From Desulfovibrionaceae bacterium (GTDB lineage: Bacteria > Desulfobacterota > Desulfovibrionia > Desulfovibrionales > Desulfovibrionaceae): 64,000 bases of DNA. A program made the translations under genes and the position numbers. Below, piece after piece: positions 8,658 through 16,178 of this stretch. Every line of letters starts with the position of its first letter. Position 1 is the first letter of the stretch. Below the pieces are notes generated by a model that did no database searches, was not told the DNA's origin, and worked only from the letters and a program-made list of their open reading frames with translations. The DNA is taken from assembly GCA_016932995.1 (NCBI GenBank), contig JAFGBU010000010.1, positions 124,001 through 188,000 on the forward strand. Direction: 5' to 3'.

Positions 8658-9343
8658 GTCGGCCGCTCGTCGCAGGACCTGGTCCCGGAACCGTAGCCGA
8701 CCCTGGCGATCACGCCCGCGGGAAGCCGGCCAAAGGAGTCGGCCAGGCGCCTGACAAGGGCCATGCCCGTGGGCGTGGCGGCCTCGATGCCCAGGTCCGT
8801 GGAAAAGGTCGGTATGCCCTTGGCCAGCTCGGCCACGGCCGGGGGCGGGACAGGGTGTCTGCCGTGGGCCATGTCCACGAAGCCCGAGCCCAGATTCACG
8901 GCCGAGCAGACCACCCTGGCCGGGGCCAGGCTCTCGACCAGGACCAGGGCCCCGACCACGTCGACCACGGTGTCCACGGCCCCGATCTCGTGGAAGTGGA
9001 CGCGCTCCACAGCCACCTGGTGGACCTTGGCCTCGGCCCGGGCCAGGTCCTCGAACACGGCGCAGGCCCCCTGCCTGACCGGGTCGGAAAGCGCTTTGCC
9101 CTCGACCATGGCCTTGAGGTCGCGCAGGTGCCTGAGCGGCTGCTCGCTGGTCTGGCGCACGTCGACGAACCCCGTGCGCACGCCGGACACCATCCTCTCT
9201 TCCAGCCTCAGCTCGAAGCCCTGCAGGCCGATTCGTTGAAGCTCGCTGCGGAGCAGGTCGAAGGGCGCGCCGGCGTCCACCAGGGCGGCCAGGAGCATGT
9301 CCCCGCTCACGCCCGTGGAGCAGTCCAGAAAAAGGGTCTTCAT
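8612..9343 (-). CDS. larC: LarC1-only nickel insertion protein (lacks LarC2 domain)
   Basis: The N-terminal domain of LarC is clear: MKTLFLDCSTGVSGDM, the histidine-rich VHFHEIGAVDTVVDVVGA, HGRHPVPPPA and IEAATPTGMAL. LarC inserts nickel into the pyridinium dithiocarboxylate precursor made by LarB and LarE, giving the pincer cofactor of lactate racemase and related enzymes. The protein stops after RPTYVRAFVLEALESAA at 243 residues. Full-length LarC is usually about 400 residues, with a LarC2 domain that binds CTP. No LarC2-like frame is seen downstream, where an opposite-strand glycosyltransferase gene begins. ATGA overlap with larB shows tight coupling. Confidence 0.88.
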   Translation of the reverse strand: MKTLFLDCSTGVSGDMLLAALVDAGAPFDLLRSELQRIGLQGFELRLEERMVSGVRTGFVDVRQTSEQPLRHLRDLKAMVEGKALSDPVRQGACAVFEDLARAEAKVHQVAVERVHFHEIGAVDTVVDVVGALVLVESLAPARVVCSAVNLGSGFVDMAHGRHPVPPPAVAELAKGIPTFSTDLGIEAATPTGMALVRRLADSFGRLPAGVIARVGYGSGTRSCDERPTYVRAFVLEALESAA

Positions 9344-10083
9344 TTCTCCCCCTGCATGTTGATTACATGGGCCAGGTACCCGGCCCCGAAGCCGTTGTCT
9401 ATGTTCACCACGCCCACGCCCGGGGCGCAGGAGTTGAGCATGGTCAACAGGGCGGCCAGGCCGCCGAAGCTGGAGCCGTAGCCCACGCTGGTGGGCACGG
9501 CGATGACCGGCGGGGCGCAGACCCCGGAGACCACCGAGGCCAGGGCCCCGTCCATCCCGGCCACGGCGATCACCGCCCTGGCCGCGCAGAACTCGTCCAT
9601 GACCGCCAGGAGCCTGTGCACCCCGGCCACGCCGCAGTCCAGGTGCCGGACCACGGCGCTGCCCAGGAACTCTGCGGTCTGGGCCGCCTCCTCGGCCACC
9701 GGCAGGTCCGAGGTCCCGGCGCTGACGACCACGATCTTGCCCCTGGGCTCGGGCCTGGGGCCCGGGTCGTGGATCAGGAGCCTGGACAGCGGATCAAAGA
9801 TCACCTCGAGATCACGGCTGACCCGCTCCAGGTGCCCGGCGTCGGCCCTTGTTCCCAGTGCGCGGCCCGTGGCCCGGGCCAGCTCGGCAAAGGCCAAAAC
9901 GACCTGGTCCGGGGTCTTGCCCTGGCAAAAGACGACCTCCGGGTGGTTGGTGCGCAGCTGCCGGTGGTGGTCGATCTTGGCCGCGCCCTGGTCCGCGAAC
10001 GTCTCGCGGACCAGGTGCCGCTTGAGCTCCTCCCTGGACAGCCGGCCGCCTTGAAAGGCGTCGAGCAGATCGTCGAAGCTCAC
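9340..10083 (-). CDS. larB: LarB, nickel-pincer cofactor biosynthesis
   Basis: LarB carboxylates the pyridinium ring of nicotinic acid adenine dinucleotide and hydrolyses the phosphoanhydride, the first step to the nickel-pincer nucleotide. This 247-residue protein has the PurE-like C-terminal core typical of LarB: KIVVVSAGTSDLPVAEEA, LDCGVAGVHRL, AVAGMDGALASVV and VPTSVGYGSSFGG. The length fits the family. It starts with GTG overlapping the larE stop (GTGA) and ends overlapping the larC start (ATGA), so larE-larB-larC is translated as a unit. Confidence 0.93.
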   Translation of the reverse strand: MSFDDLLDAFQGGRLSREELKRHLVRETFADQGAAKIDHHRQLRTNHPEVVFCQGKTPDQVVLAFAELARATGRALGTRADAGHLERVSRDLEVIFDPLSRLLIHDPGPRPEPRGKIVVVSAGTSDLPVAEEAAQTAEFLGSAVVRHLDCGVAGVHRLLAVMDEFCAARAVIAVAGMDGALASVVSGVCAPPVIAVPTSVGYGSSFGGLAALLTMLNSCAPGVGVVNIDNGFGAGYLAHVINMQGEK

Positions 10084-10817
10084 CTGCCGCGCCCCCTGAT
10101 CACCACCTCCGGGCAGCCGATCCTGCGGGCCGAATCGATCAGCCGTTTTTTTGCGCTCACGTCGAGATCACCGCCGGCGCTTAACATATCGACTATCATC
10201 ACCGTGTCCTCATCACGGACCTTGGCCCCTTCCAGGCCCTCAGCCCGGAGCAGGTCCTCCAGCCTCTCCACCCGTTGCAGCCGCTCCGGGCTGAGGGCCA
10301 GGCCCCTGGCCACGCGCGTGGCCAGGCAGCTCTGGGCCGGGGCCGCGGCGCTGGGCAGCCCGAGGCCGGCGGCCAAGCGCCTGACATCGTCCTTGAACAG
10401 GCCGATCTCGGCCAGGGGCGAGCGCACCCCGAGCTCCCCGAGGGCCCGCAGGCCGGGCCGCATCGGGTCGTCGTCCGCATTGGTCCCGTCCAGCACGGCC
10501 ACGCCCTTGAGCATGGTCAACATGCGGCGCTTGCAGTGGTAGCAGCGGTCCGGGCCGTTGCGCGCGATGTCCGGGTCGGCCAAAAAATCCGCCTTCCTGA
10601 CCTCGTGGGCCAGGTCCATGGACCTGGCCACCCGGCCGGCCCTGTCCAGCTCGCGCGCGGACATCAGCCCGGTGTCCACGGTGACCGCCAGCAGATTGTC
10701 CCCAAGGGCCTGTTGCCCGGCCGCGGCCACCAGGCTGCTGTCCACCCCGCCCGAGAAGGCGACCACTGCCCGGCCAAGGGGCCTGATGGCGTCCACGAGT
10801 CTCGAAAATCGGATCAT
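10080..10817 (-). CDS. larE: LarE, ATP-dependent sulfur-transfer protein of pincer cofactor synthesis
   Basis: LarE adenylates the carboxyl groups made by LarB and replaces them with sulfur. The 245-residue protein has the PP-loop SGGVDS at 22-27, a CYHC motif at C92/C95 and a further cysteine in the QSCLATR segment at C164. LarE exists as a sacrificial single-cysteine form and as a form with three cysteines holding a [4Fe-4S] cluster. The CxxC plus third cysteine here is compatible with the cluster form, but this is inferred from spacing only. The ATG at 10817 (MIRFSRLVDAI) fits the family start. It lies 31 bases after the MATE gene. Confidence 0.92.
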   Translation of the reverse strand: MIRFSRLVDAIRPLGRAVVAFSGGVDSSLVAAAGQQALGDNLLAVTVDTGLMSARELDRAGRVARSMDLAHEVRKADFLADPDIARNGPDRCYHCKRRMLTMLKGVAVLDGTNADDDPMRPGLRALGELGVRSPLAEIGLFKDDVRRLAAGLGLPSAAAPAQSCLATRVARGLALSPERLQRVERLEDLLRAEGLEGAKVRDEDTVMIVDMLSAGGDLDVSAKKRLIDSARRIGCPEVVIRGRGR

Positions 10818-10848
10818 GGCCGAAAATTGTCCCAACAGGGCCCTGGTG

Positions 10849-12255
10849 TCAAGAAATGTCCGGCCCGGCCGCAAGGGTCTCGATCACCCGGACGGACCTC
10901 CACCGGCCCTGCCTGAACCTCCGCCAGAGCACGGCCCCGAGCACGAACACGTAGGCCGAAAGACAACACCAGGCCGCGTACAGGCCAAGGCCCAGGACCT
11001 TGAGGGTCAAAAACAGGGGCAGGGCCATGCAGCCCACAGAGGCCCAAAGCACGGCCAGCATGGTGAACCGGGTGTCCCCGGCGCCCTTGAGGGCCCCGGA
11101 GCAGACCAGGGCGAAGGCGTCCAGGAGGCTGTACAGGGCCACGAACCTGAGCAGGACCCGGCCCGTGGCCGCGATGGGCGCGTATTCCTCCGGGCCCAGG
11201 TCCCGGGTCCTGAAAAGGCCCATGAGCCAGTCCGGGAAGGCCAAAAACACGAAGGCCATGGCCGCCATGTAGATCAGGGCCACGCGCAGGGTGTTCCAGG
11301 TGGAGCGCGCGGCCAGGTCCGGGAGCCCGCGGCCCATGGCCTGGCCGACCAGCACGCTCGCGGCCATGGACAGACCGACCATGGGCAGAAAGGACAGGTG
11401 GTTGATGGCGATGACGATGTTGCTGGCCGCCAAGGCCTCCCGGCCCAGGCCGCCGACCACGAACACGAACAGGGTCACAGCCAGCATGTCGATGAACAGC
11501 TGGGCCCCGCCCGGGGCCCCGAAGCGCAGAAGGCGCAGCAGGAGCTCGCGGTCCAGGGCCCTGTTTCTCCAGACCGCGAAGCGGGCGTTGTTTTCCTTGG
11601 TGAAGATCAGGGCCGCGAAAAGCCCGAGGCTCACGGCCCACGAGGCCACCGTGGCCAGGCCGGCCCCGGCGATGCCCAGCTCCGGGAAGAACCAGGCCCC
11701 GTTTATCAGGGCGTAGTCCAGGGGGATGTTCAGCCCCGCGCCGATCAGGTTCACGATCATGACCGGCATGGTCAGGCCCCGGCCGGAAAAGAAGCAGGAC
11801 AGGCAGGCCGAGGTCACGCCGAGGCCGGAGCCCATGGTCAGGATGAAGTAGTACTCCGCCTCCAGCCTGCGGACCTCGGGCGGGTGGCCTGAAAGCGAGA
11901 ACAGGGGCCCGGCCAGAAGGGCCAGGCAGGCAAGGGCCAGGCCCGCGAACAGGCAGAACCACAGGCCCTGCCAGAGCGCGGCCCCGACCCTTTCCCGGGC
12001 CCCGGACCCGACGTACTGGGCCACGAACACGGCCACGTACTCGGCCAGGCCCAGAAAAAAGGCCGTGAACAGAAACGAGGCCAGGCCCGCGGGCAGGCTC
12101 GCGGCTATGGCCTCCAGGGAGTAGCGGCTCAAAAAGATGCGGTCCGTGAACTGCATGACCGTGATCGAGCCCAGGCTGACCACCAGGGGCAGGCCCACGG
12201 CCAGGACCTGGCCGTACCCGCCCGGGGACCCCCGTCCGCCCGCGTTTTGGCGCAT
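10849..12255 (-). CDS. MATE-family multidrug/metabolite exporter
   Basis: This 468-residue membrane protein has about 12 hydrophobic helices in two similar halves and family motifs such as QFTDRIFLSRYS, a GAGLNIPLDYALI segment and the second-half SNIVIAINHLSFLPMVGLS. MATE proteins export cationic drugs or metabolites using a sodium or proton gradient. The ATG at 12255 follows AAGGAGAGG, an excellent ribosome site, and the longer upstream open frame lacks one. It is the first gene of a leftward set with larE, larB and larC, so a transported substrate connected with that pathway is possible but unproven. Confidence 0.88.
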   Translation of the reverse strand: MRQNAGGRGSPGGYGQVLAVGLPLVVSLGSITVMQFTDRIFLSRYSLEAIAASLPAGLASFLFTAFFLGLAEYVAVFVAQYVGSGARERVGAALWQGLWFCLFAGLALACLALLAGPLFSLSGHPPEVRRLEAEYYFILTMGSGLGVTSACLSCFFSGRGLTMPVMIVNLIGAGLNIPLDYALINGAWFFPELGIAGAGLATVASWAVSLGLFAALIFTKENNARFAVWRNRALDRELLLRLLRFGAPGGAQLFIDMLAVTLFVFVVGGLGREALAASNIVIAINHLSFLPMVGLSMAASVLVGQAMGRGLPDLAARSTWNTLRVALIYMAAMAFVFLAFPDWLMGLFRTRDLGPEEYAPIAATGRVLLRFVALYSLLDAFALVCSGALKGAGDTRFTMLAVLWASVGCMALPLFLTLKVLGLGLYAAWCCLSAYVFVLGAVLWRRFRQGRWRSVRVIETLAAGPDIS

Positions 12256-12325
12256 GAAACCTCTCCTTGTCCGAGGCGGAACCTTCACCCCTGGCCGGGA
12301 TGCTGTCAACCGGCGATAATCCGGC

Positions 12326-12353
12326 TTGCATGGAGACAAAATCCTGCTATATT
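12326..12353 (+). promoter_or_regulatory. predicted sigma-70 promoter of the YeeE/YedE pair
   Basis: TTGCAT (12326-12331) and TATATT (12348-12353) are separated by 16 bases. They sit in the divergent gap between the MATE gene and the sulfur transporter pair and point rightward, with the transporter ATG 45 bases further on. Confidence 0.5.
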
Positions 12354-12397
12354 CGTAGCTATCCGTCTCCAGTTAGAGCAGGAAGGAGGTGCTGGCC

Positions 12398-12919
12398 ATG
12401 GGTCCGAAATATCCCAAAAGCAAAGCCTGGAGCCCGTATGCGGCCGGGGCCCTGGCCGGGCTGCTCCTGGCCCTGTCCGTGTTGGTGGCCGGAAGCTACT
12501 TCGGGGCCTCGACCACCTTTGTGCGCTCGGCCGGCCTGATCGAGCAGGTCGTCTCGCCCGGGCACGTGGACTCCCTGGAGTACTTCGCCAAAGAGGTCCC
12601 GAAGATAGACTGGCAGTTCATGTTCGTGATCGGGATATTTCTCGGCTCCCTGGTCAGCTCCCTGAGCTCCGGGACCTTCCGGGTCCAGGCCGTGCCCGAC
12701 GCCTGGCGCGAACGCTTCGGCGCCAATCCGGCGACCAGGGCGGTGGTCGCCTTTTGCGGCGGGGTCATCGCCATGTTCGGGGCCAGGCTGGCCGGAGGCT
12801 GCCCCAGCGGCCACGGCCTGAGCGGCCTGGCCCAGATGGCCCTGAGCGGCTACGTGGCCCTGATCTGCTTCTTCATCGGGGGCGTGTTCGTGGCCCGCAT
12901 ACTCTACAGGGGGAGGTAG
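12398..12919 (+). CDS. YeeE/YedE-family sulfur transporter, first half
   Basis: This 173-residue protein has about four membrane helices and the GCPSGHG cysteine motif (FGARLAGGCPSGHGLSG) that is diagnostic of YeeE/YedE (TsuA-like) thiosulfate or sulfur-compound channels. Full-length members are about 350 residues with two related halves; here each half is a separate gene. The ATG at 12398 follows GGAAGGAGGT with 7-base spacing, one of the best ribosome sites in the window. A GTG nine bases earlier overlaps that site and was rejected. The second half follows after 3 bases. Confidence 0.88.
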   Translation: MGPKYPKSKAWSPYAAGALAGLLLALSVLVAGSYFGASTTFVRSAGLIEQVVSPGHVDSLEYFAKEVPKIDWQFMFVIGIFLGSLVSSLSSGTFRVQAVPDAWRERFGANPATRAVVAFCGGVIAMFGARLAGGCPSGHGLSGLAQMALSGYVALICFFIGGVFVARILYRGR

Positions 12920-12922
12920 GCC

Positions 12923-13447
12923 ATGGACCTTGTTTACGGGCTGGTCACCGGCGTGCTCTTCGGGCTGCTCATGCAAAAGTCCGAGGTCCTGCGCTACGAC
13001 AGGCAGATCGGGGCCCTGAGGCTCAAGGACATGACCATCGTCAAGTTCATGCTCACGGCCGTGATCGTGGCCATGGCCGGGATATACGCCCTCTACGACC
13101 TCAACCTGGTCAAGCTGTCGATCAAGGGCGCGAGCCTGGGCGGCCAGATACTGGGCGGCCTGATCTTCGGCGCGGGCTGGGGGCTTCTGGGCTACTGCCC
13201 GGGCACCTCGGCCGGGGCCCTGGGCGAGGGACGCTGGGACGCGGCCTGGGGGATCCTGGGCATGCTCCTGGGCGCGGCCGTGTTCGCGGAGATGTACACC
13301 TCGCTCAAAAACACGGTGCTCGCCTGGGGAGACCTGGGCAAGCTCACCCTGCCGGGCGTGCTCGGCCTGGGCAACTGGGTGGCAATAGCCGGGATCTGGG
13401 TCCTGGCCCTGGTCCTGTTCTGGTGGTTCGAGCAGAAAAGACTCTAA
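12923..13447 (+). CDS. YeeE/YedE-family sulfur transporter, second half
   Basis: The 174-residue protein has four predicted helices and the matching half motif GYCPGTSAGALGEGRWDA. This cysteine and the one in the upstream half would line the sulfur-compound path if the two proteins pair. It begins MDLVYGLVTGV only 3 bases after the first half, and both share one promoter. Substrate (thiosulfate, other reduced sulfur or selenium species) is inferred from the family. It ends in SEQ-like WWFEQKRL and is followed by a strong hairpin that separates it from the convergent glycosyltransferase. Confidence 0.87.
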   Translation: MDLVYGLVTGVLFGLLMQKSEVLRYDRQIGALRLKDMTIVKFMLTAVIVAMAGIYALYDLNLVKLSIKGASLGGQILGGLIFGAGWGLLGYCPGTSAGALGEGRWDAAWGILGMLLGAAVFAEMYTSLKNTVLAWGDLGKLTLPGVLGLGNWVAIAGIWVLALVLFWWFEQKRL

Positions 13448-13464
13448 GGCGGGGCCTCCAAGAG

Positions 13465-13506
13465 CCAGGGGGCCCGCCAAGGCCTTTCGCCCGGCGGGCC
13501 CCCTGG
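13465..13506. terminator. 14-bp perfect hairpin between convergent genes
   Basis: CCAGGGGGCCCGCC (13465-13478) pairs perfectly with GGCGGGCCCCCTGG (13493-13506) around a 14-base loop. It starts 18 bases after the transporter stop and ends 14 bases before the end of the convergent glycosyltransferase. It has no T-tract, so it could be a bidirectional terminator or an mRNA 3'-end stabiliser. Confidence 0.6.
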
Positions 13507-13519
13507 TTCCCGATCCTGA

Positions 13520-14560
13520 TCAAGAATCCCCTTTCGCGGCCTGGTCCCCCGGCCTTGGGCCGGATCCTTCGGGCCCAGGCCCCGGGGCCTGGGCCCGGCC
13601 GTTTCTGACCAGCTCCCTGACCAGGTACGGCTTGGCCCCGGTCACCGAGTCCAGGGTGTTCTTCAACAGCTCCAGGATAAAGCCCAGGGAGATGAAGCCC
13701 AGGGAGGCGACGTAGAACAGGATGGCCCCGAAGAACGGCGGCCGGGTGCCCATGTGCTCGCCCAGAAAGAACTTCTCGTAGAGCAGCCAGGCCATGACCA
13801 GGGAGGCCGCGGCGAAGAACAGCAGGCTTATCCTGCCGAACAGATACAGGGGCCGCTGCTTGAAGGAGTTCTGGAACCAGAGCATGACGATGTCGAAGAG
13901 CACGTCCACGGAGCGGCCCAGGCCGTAGTGGCTCTGGCCCGCGAACCTGGGCGGGGCCGAGGTCGGCACCTCGGTCACCGCTCCGCCCATGCCGTGGACC
14001 AGGGCGGGTATGAGCCGGTGCTGGCCCTCCCTCAGGTTCAGGCTGCGGGCGACATCGCCCCTCAAGCAGGACAATCCGCCCATGTCGTGGGCCTGGCACT
14101 TGCTCGTGGCCCGAAGCAGCCAGTTGGCGACCCGGCTCGGCAGACGCCTGAGGATCAAGGACTCCTCCCTGTTGCGGCGCAGGCCCGAGACCAGGTCCCA
14201 GCCCTTGCGCATCTCCTCTATGAGCAGGGGGACCTCCTCGGGCCGGTGCTGGAGGTCCGCGTCCATGACCACCACGTACCGGCCCCGGGTGTGCTGCAGG
14301 CCCGCGTAGATGGCCGTGCACTGGCCCCTGTTCCTGGTCAGGAAGACGCCCAAAATGTTCGGGTCCTTGGCCGAGAGCTCGCGGATGATGTCCCCGGTCG
14401 AGTCCGTGGACCCGTCGTTGACCAGGACCAGCTCAAAGCTCACTCCCATGCCGGACAGGGCCGCGCTGATCCGGCGGTGAAACTCGCGCACGCACAGCTC
14501 CTCGTTGTGCATGGGCGTGACCACGCTGACCTCGACCGCGTCCTGCCTCTTCTTTGCCAT
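13520..14560 (-). CDS. polyprenyl-phosphate-type family 2 glycosyltransferase (DPM1/GtrB-like)
   Basis: The N-terminal 230 residues form a GT-A domain with SVVTPMHNEE, LVLVNDGSTDST and VVMDADLQHRPEEVP (metal/nucleotide motif). Two C-terminal transmembrane helices follow (about residues 240-265 and 280-305). This is the layout of GtrB/ArnC/DPM1-like enzymes, which transfer a sugar from a nucleotide donor to undecaprenyl phosphate on the cytoplasmic face. Its product would serve as donor for periplasmic GT-C enzymes such as the GT39-like protein at 16985. It is followed closely upstream by the YdjC-type deacetylase gene (2-base gap), suggesting one operon. Confidence 0.87.
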   Translation of the reverse strand: MAKKRQDAVEVSVVTPMHNEELCVREFHRRISAALSGMGVSFELVLVNDGSTDSTGDIIRELSAKDPNILGVFLTRNRGQCTAIYAGLQHTRGRYVVVMDADLQHRPEEVPLLIEEMRKGWDLVSGLRRNREESLILRRLPSRVANWLLRATSKCQAHDMGGLSCLRGDVARSLNLREGQHRLIPALVHGMGGAVTEVPTSAPPRFAGQSHYGLGRSVDVLFDIVMLWFQNSFKQRPLYLFGRISLLFFAAASLVMAWLLYEKFFLGEHMGTRPPFFGAILFYVASLGFISLGFILELLKNTLDSVTGAKPYLVRELVRNGRAQAPGPGPEGSGPRPGDQAAKGDS

Positions 14561-14562
14561 GC

Positions 14563-15420
14563 CTAGCCCTGCGCCTTGGATTTTTCACGGCCCAATCGGC
14601 CGTAGTTGGTGAGCTCGGCCCCCAGGTCCCTTAAGACCCCGGTCCAGGCCGGGTCCGACAAGAGCCCGTACTCGTCCGCCCACTGGCCGGACACGCGCAT
14701 GGGCCCGAACTCCGGGGGCAGGGGCGGGTCTCCGGGCTGGGCGAGCCCCGGATGGCAGACCACCTCGATCAGCCCGGGCCTGTGGCGTTCAATATACCGC
14801 CTGAAGGCCCCGGGCAAGAGCGCCCGGCCCTGGTCGGCCACGCCCCAGACCAGATCGGGCCAGCCGACCCCGGGCGTGGGGCGCTGAAACAGGGCGCAGG
14901 CGGACAAGAACTTGGCCCTGATCCCGCCCAGGTCGAGCCGCAACAGCGGGCTGCGCTCCCTGGGCCTGCGCACCCATTTGATCCCGAAGCGCTTGGCCGT
15001 CCTGCAGGCCGCGGACATGAGCCCGGGCCAGGCGTGGACGTGCTTCTCGCTGTCGCAGTGCGTCGGCCTGACCCCGAGGTCCACGATCCTTTGGATCTGC
15101 CTGGACCACTCGCGCTCCACCTGGCCCATGTCCACCCTGCCGAGCACATATCGCGCAAGCAGCTTGGCGTAGCCGCCCAGAAACAGGCCGTCCGGCCCGA
15201 CCAGGCTGGAGACCTCGGCCGGGGGGCCCAGGGGCCTGCCCCTTAAGATGTTCAGGTGCGCGCCGAGACCCACCCCCTGGACCCGGGCCGCGGCCTCCAG
15301 GTCCGGGCCGTTGGCCAGCAGGCTGGACGAGGTGAGCACCCCTGATCCGGCCAGGGCCTCGACGGCCCGGCGCACGGCCGGGTGCAGGCCCAGGTCGTCC
15401 GCGTTGACAACCACAAACAT
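14563..15420 (-). CDS. YdjC/ChbG-family carbohydrate deacetylase
   Basis: The 285-residue protein shows the family landmarks VVNADDLGLHPAV at the N-terminus, LTSSSLLANGPD, GLGAHLNILRGRPL, THCDSEKHVHAWPG and IEVVCHPG. The aspartate and histidines in these motifs bind the metal. YdjC proteins remove N-acetyl groups from diacetylchitobiose, and HpnK relatives act on hopanoid-linked sugars. Association with a polyprenyl-phosphate glycosyltransferase 2 bases downstream suggests deacetylation of a lipid-linked N-acetyl sugar, which is inference. Confidence 0.85.
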   Translation of the reverse strand: MFVVVNADDLGLHPAVRRAVEALAGSGVLTSSSLLANGPDLEAAARVQGVGLGAHLNILRGRPLGPPAEVSSLVGPDGLFLGGYAKLLARYVLGRVDMGQVEREWSRQIQRIVDLGVRPTHCDSEKHVHAWPGLMSAACRTAKRFGIKWVRRPRERSPLLRLDLGGIRAKFLSACALFQRPTPGVGWPDLVWGVADQGRALLPGAFRRYIERHRPGLIEVVCHPGLAQPGDPPLPPEFGPMRVSGQWADEYGLLSDPAWTGVLRDLGAELTNYGRLGREKSKAQG

Positions 15421-15587
15421 GGCCGCACCCTACGTCAGAATCCCGGGCCTGGCAAAGGCCCGGGCCCGGCCCGAGCGCCCGGCCGCTCGGCCCGGACCAT
15501 GGTCAAGGCCCTTTTTCCTTGAGCTCCGGTTGCCTTCCGGTTAAAAACATGGTCAGCTATGTTTATATCCAACAGGTCAAGATAGCG

Positions 15588-16085
15588 ATGGAAACGCCCG
15601 GCAACACATCCGCGGCCCTGGCCGCGTCCAACCTGGCCAGGCTCGTGTCCAGGGCCCTGGCCGCCAGGATGCTCCCGCACGGGGTCCTGCCCGCGGCCCT
15701 GCCGGTGCTCTCCCGGCTGTGGGAAAAAAACGGCCTGACCCAGAACGAGCTCTGCGGCCTGGTCGGGGTGGAGCAGCCCACAATGGCCAAGACCCTGGGC
15801 AGGATGGTCCGCGACGGCCTGGTCTGCCGCGAGCCGGACCCAACAGACCGGCGCAGGGCGAACATCCTGCCCACGGACCGGGCCGAGGCCCTGAAGCCGG
15901 TCCTGCGGCGCGCCGAGGACGAGGTCAACGAGATCATCTGCAAGGGCATGACCCATTTCGAGCGCGAGCTGTTCGTCAGGTTCCTGCTCCAGGCCTGCGA
16001 GGGCCTGCAAAAGGACCTGAGCGAGCCCTTCCTGCTCCTGGTCGAGGTGCTTGAGGACGGCGGCCGGGGCGGGGACCGAAAATGA
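15588..16085 (+). CDS. MarR-family transcriptional regulator
   Basis: This 165-residue protein has a winged-helix domain with LTQNELCGLVGVEQPTMAKTLGRMVRDGLV followed by the wing REPDPTDRRR, the standard MarR signature, and flanking dimerisation helices. MarR proteins usually repress nearby genes and release DNA on binding a small ligand. I chose the ATG at 15588 (METPGNTSAA), although earlier ATGs exist in frame. Neighbours are envelope sugar genes, and the next gene (methyltransferase) follows on the same strand with its own promoter, so targets are unclear. Confidence 0.85.
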   Translation: METPGNTSAALAASNLARLVSRALAARMLPHGVLPAALPVLSRLWEKNGLTQNELCGLVGVEQPTMAKTLGRMVRDGLVCREPDPTDRRRANILPTDRAEALKPVLRRAEDEVNEIICKGMTHFERELFVRFLLQACEGLQKDLSEPFLLLVEVLEDGGRGGDRK

Positions 16086-16100
16086 CCTGTCTCTGATTCC

Positions 16101-16129
16101 TTGCAAAGCGCGGTTGCGGCGGGTAAAAC
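16101..16129 (+). promoter_or_regulatory. predicted promoter of the methyltransferase/GT39 pair
   Basis: TTGCAA (16101-16106) and TAAAAC (16124-16129) are separated by 17 bases in the gap after the MarR gene, about 50 bases before the methyltransferase start. Confidence 0.45.
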
Positions 16130-16178
16130 CTTTTGTCCGGGCCCTGGGGCCCATTGATCGCCAGCTATCGGGACGGTG

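Noticed and set aside
9340-10542. Long plus-strand frames opposite larB/larE
   Set aside because: They are antisense to conserved Lar proteins and have Gly/Gln/Val-rich composition without any motif.
12301-12325. A MATE promoter using TTGACA on the minus strand (12309-12304)
   Set aside because: No -10 element is found at 16-18 bases, so only the opposite-strand promoter was kept.
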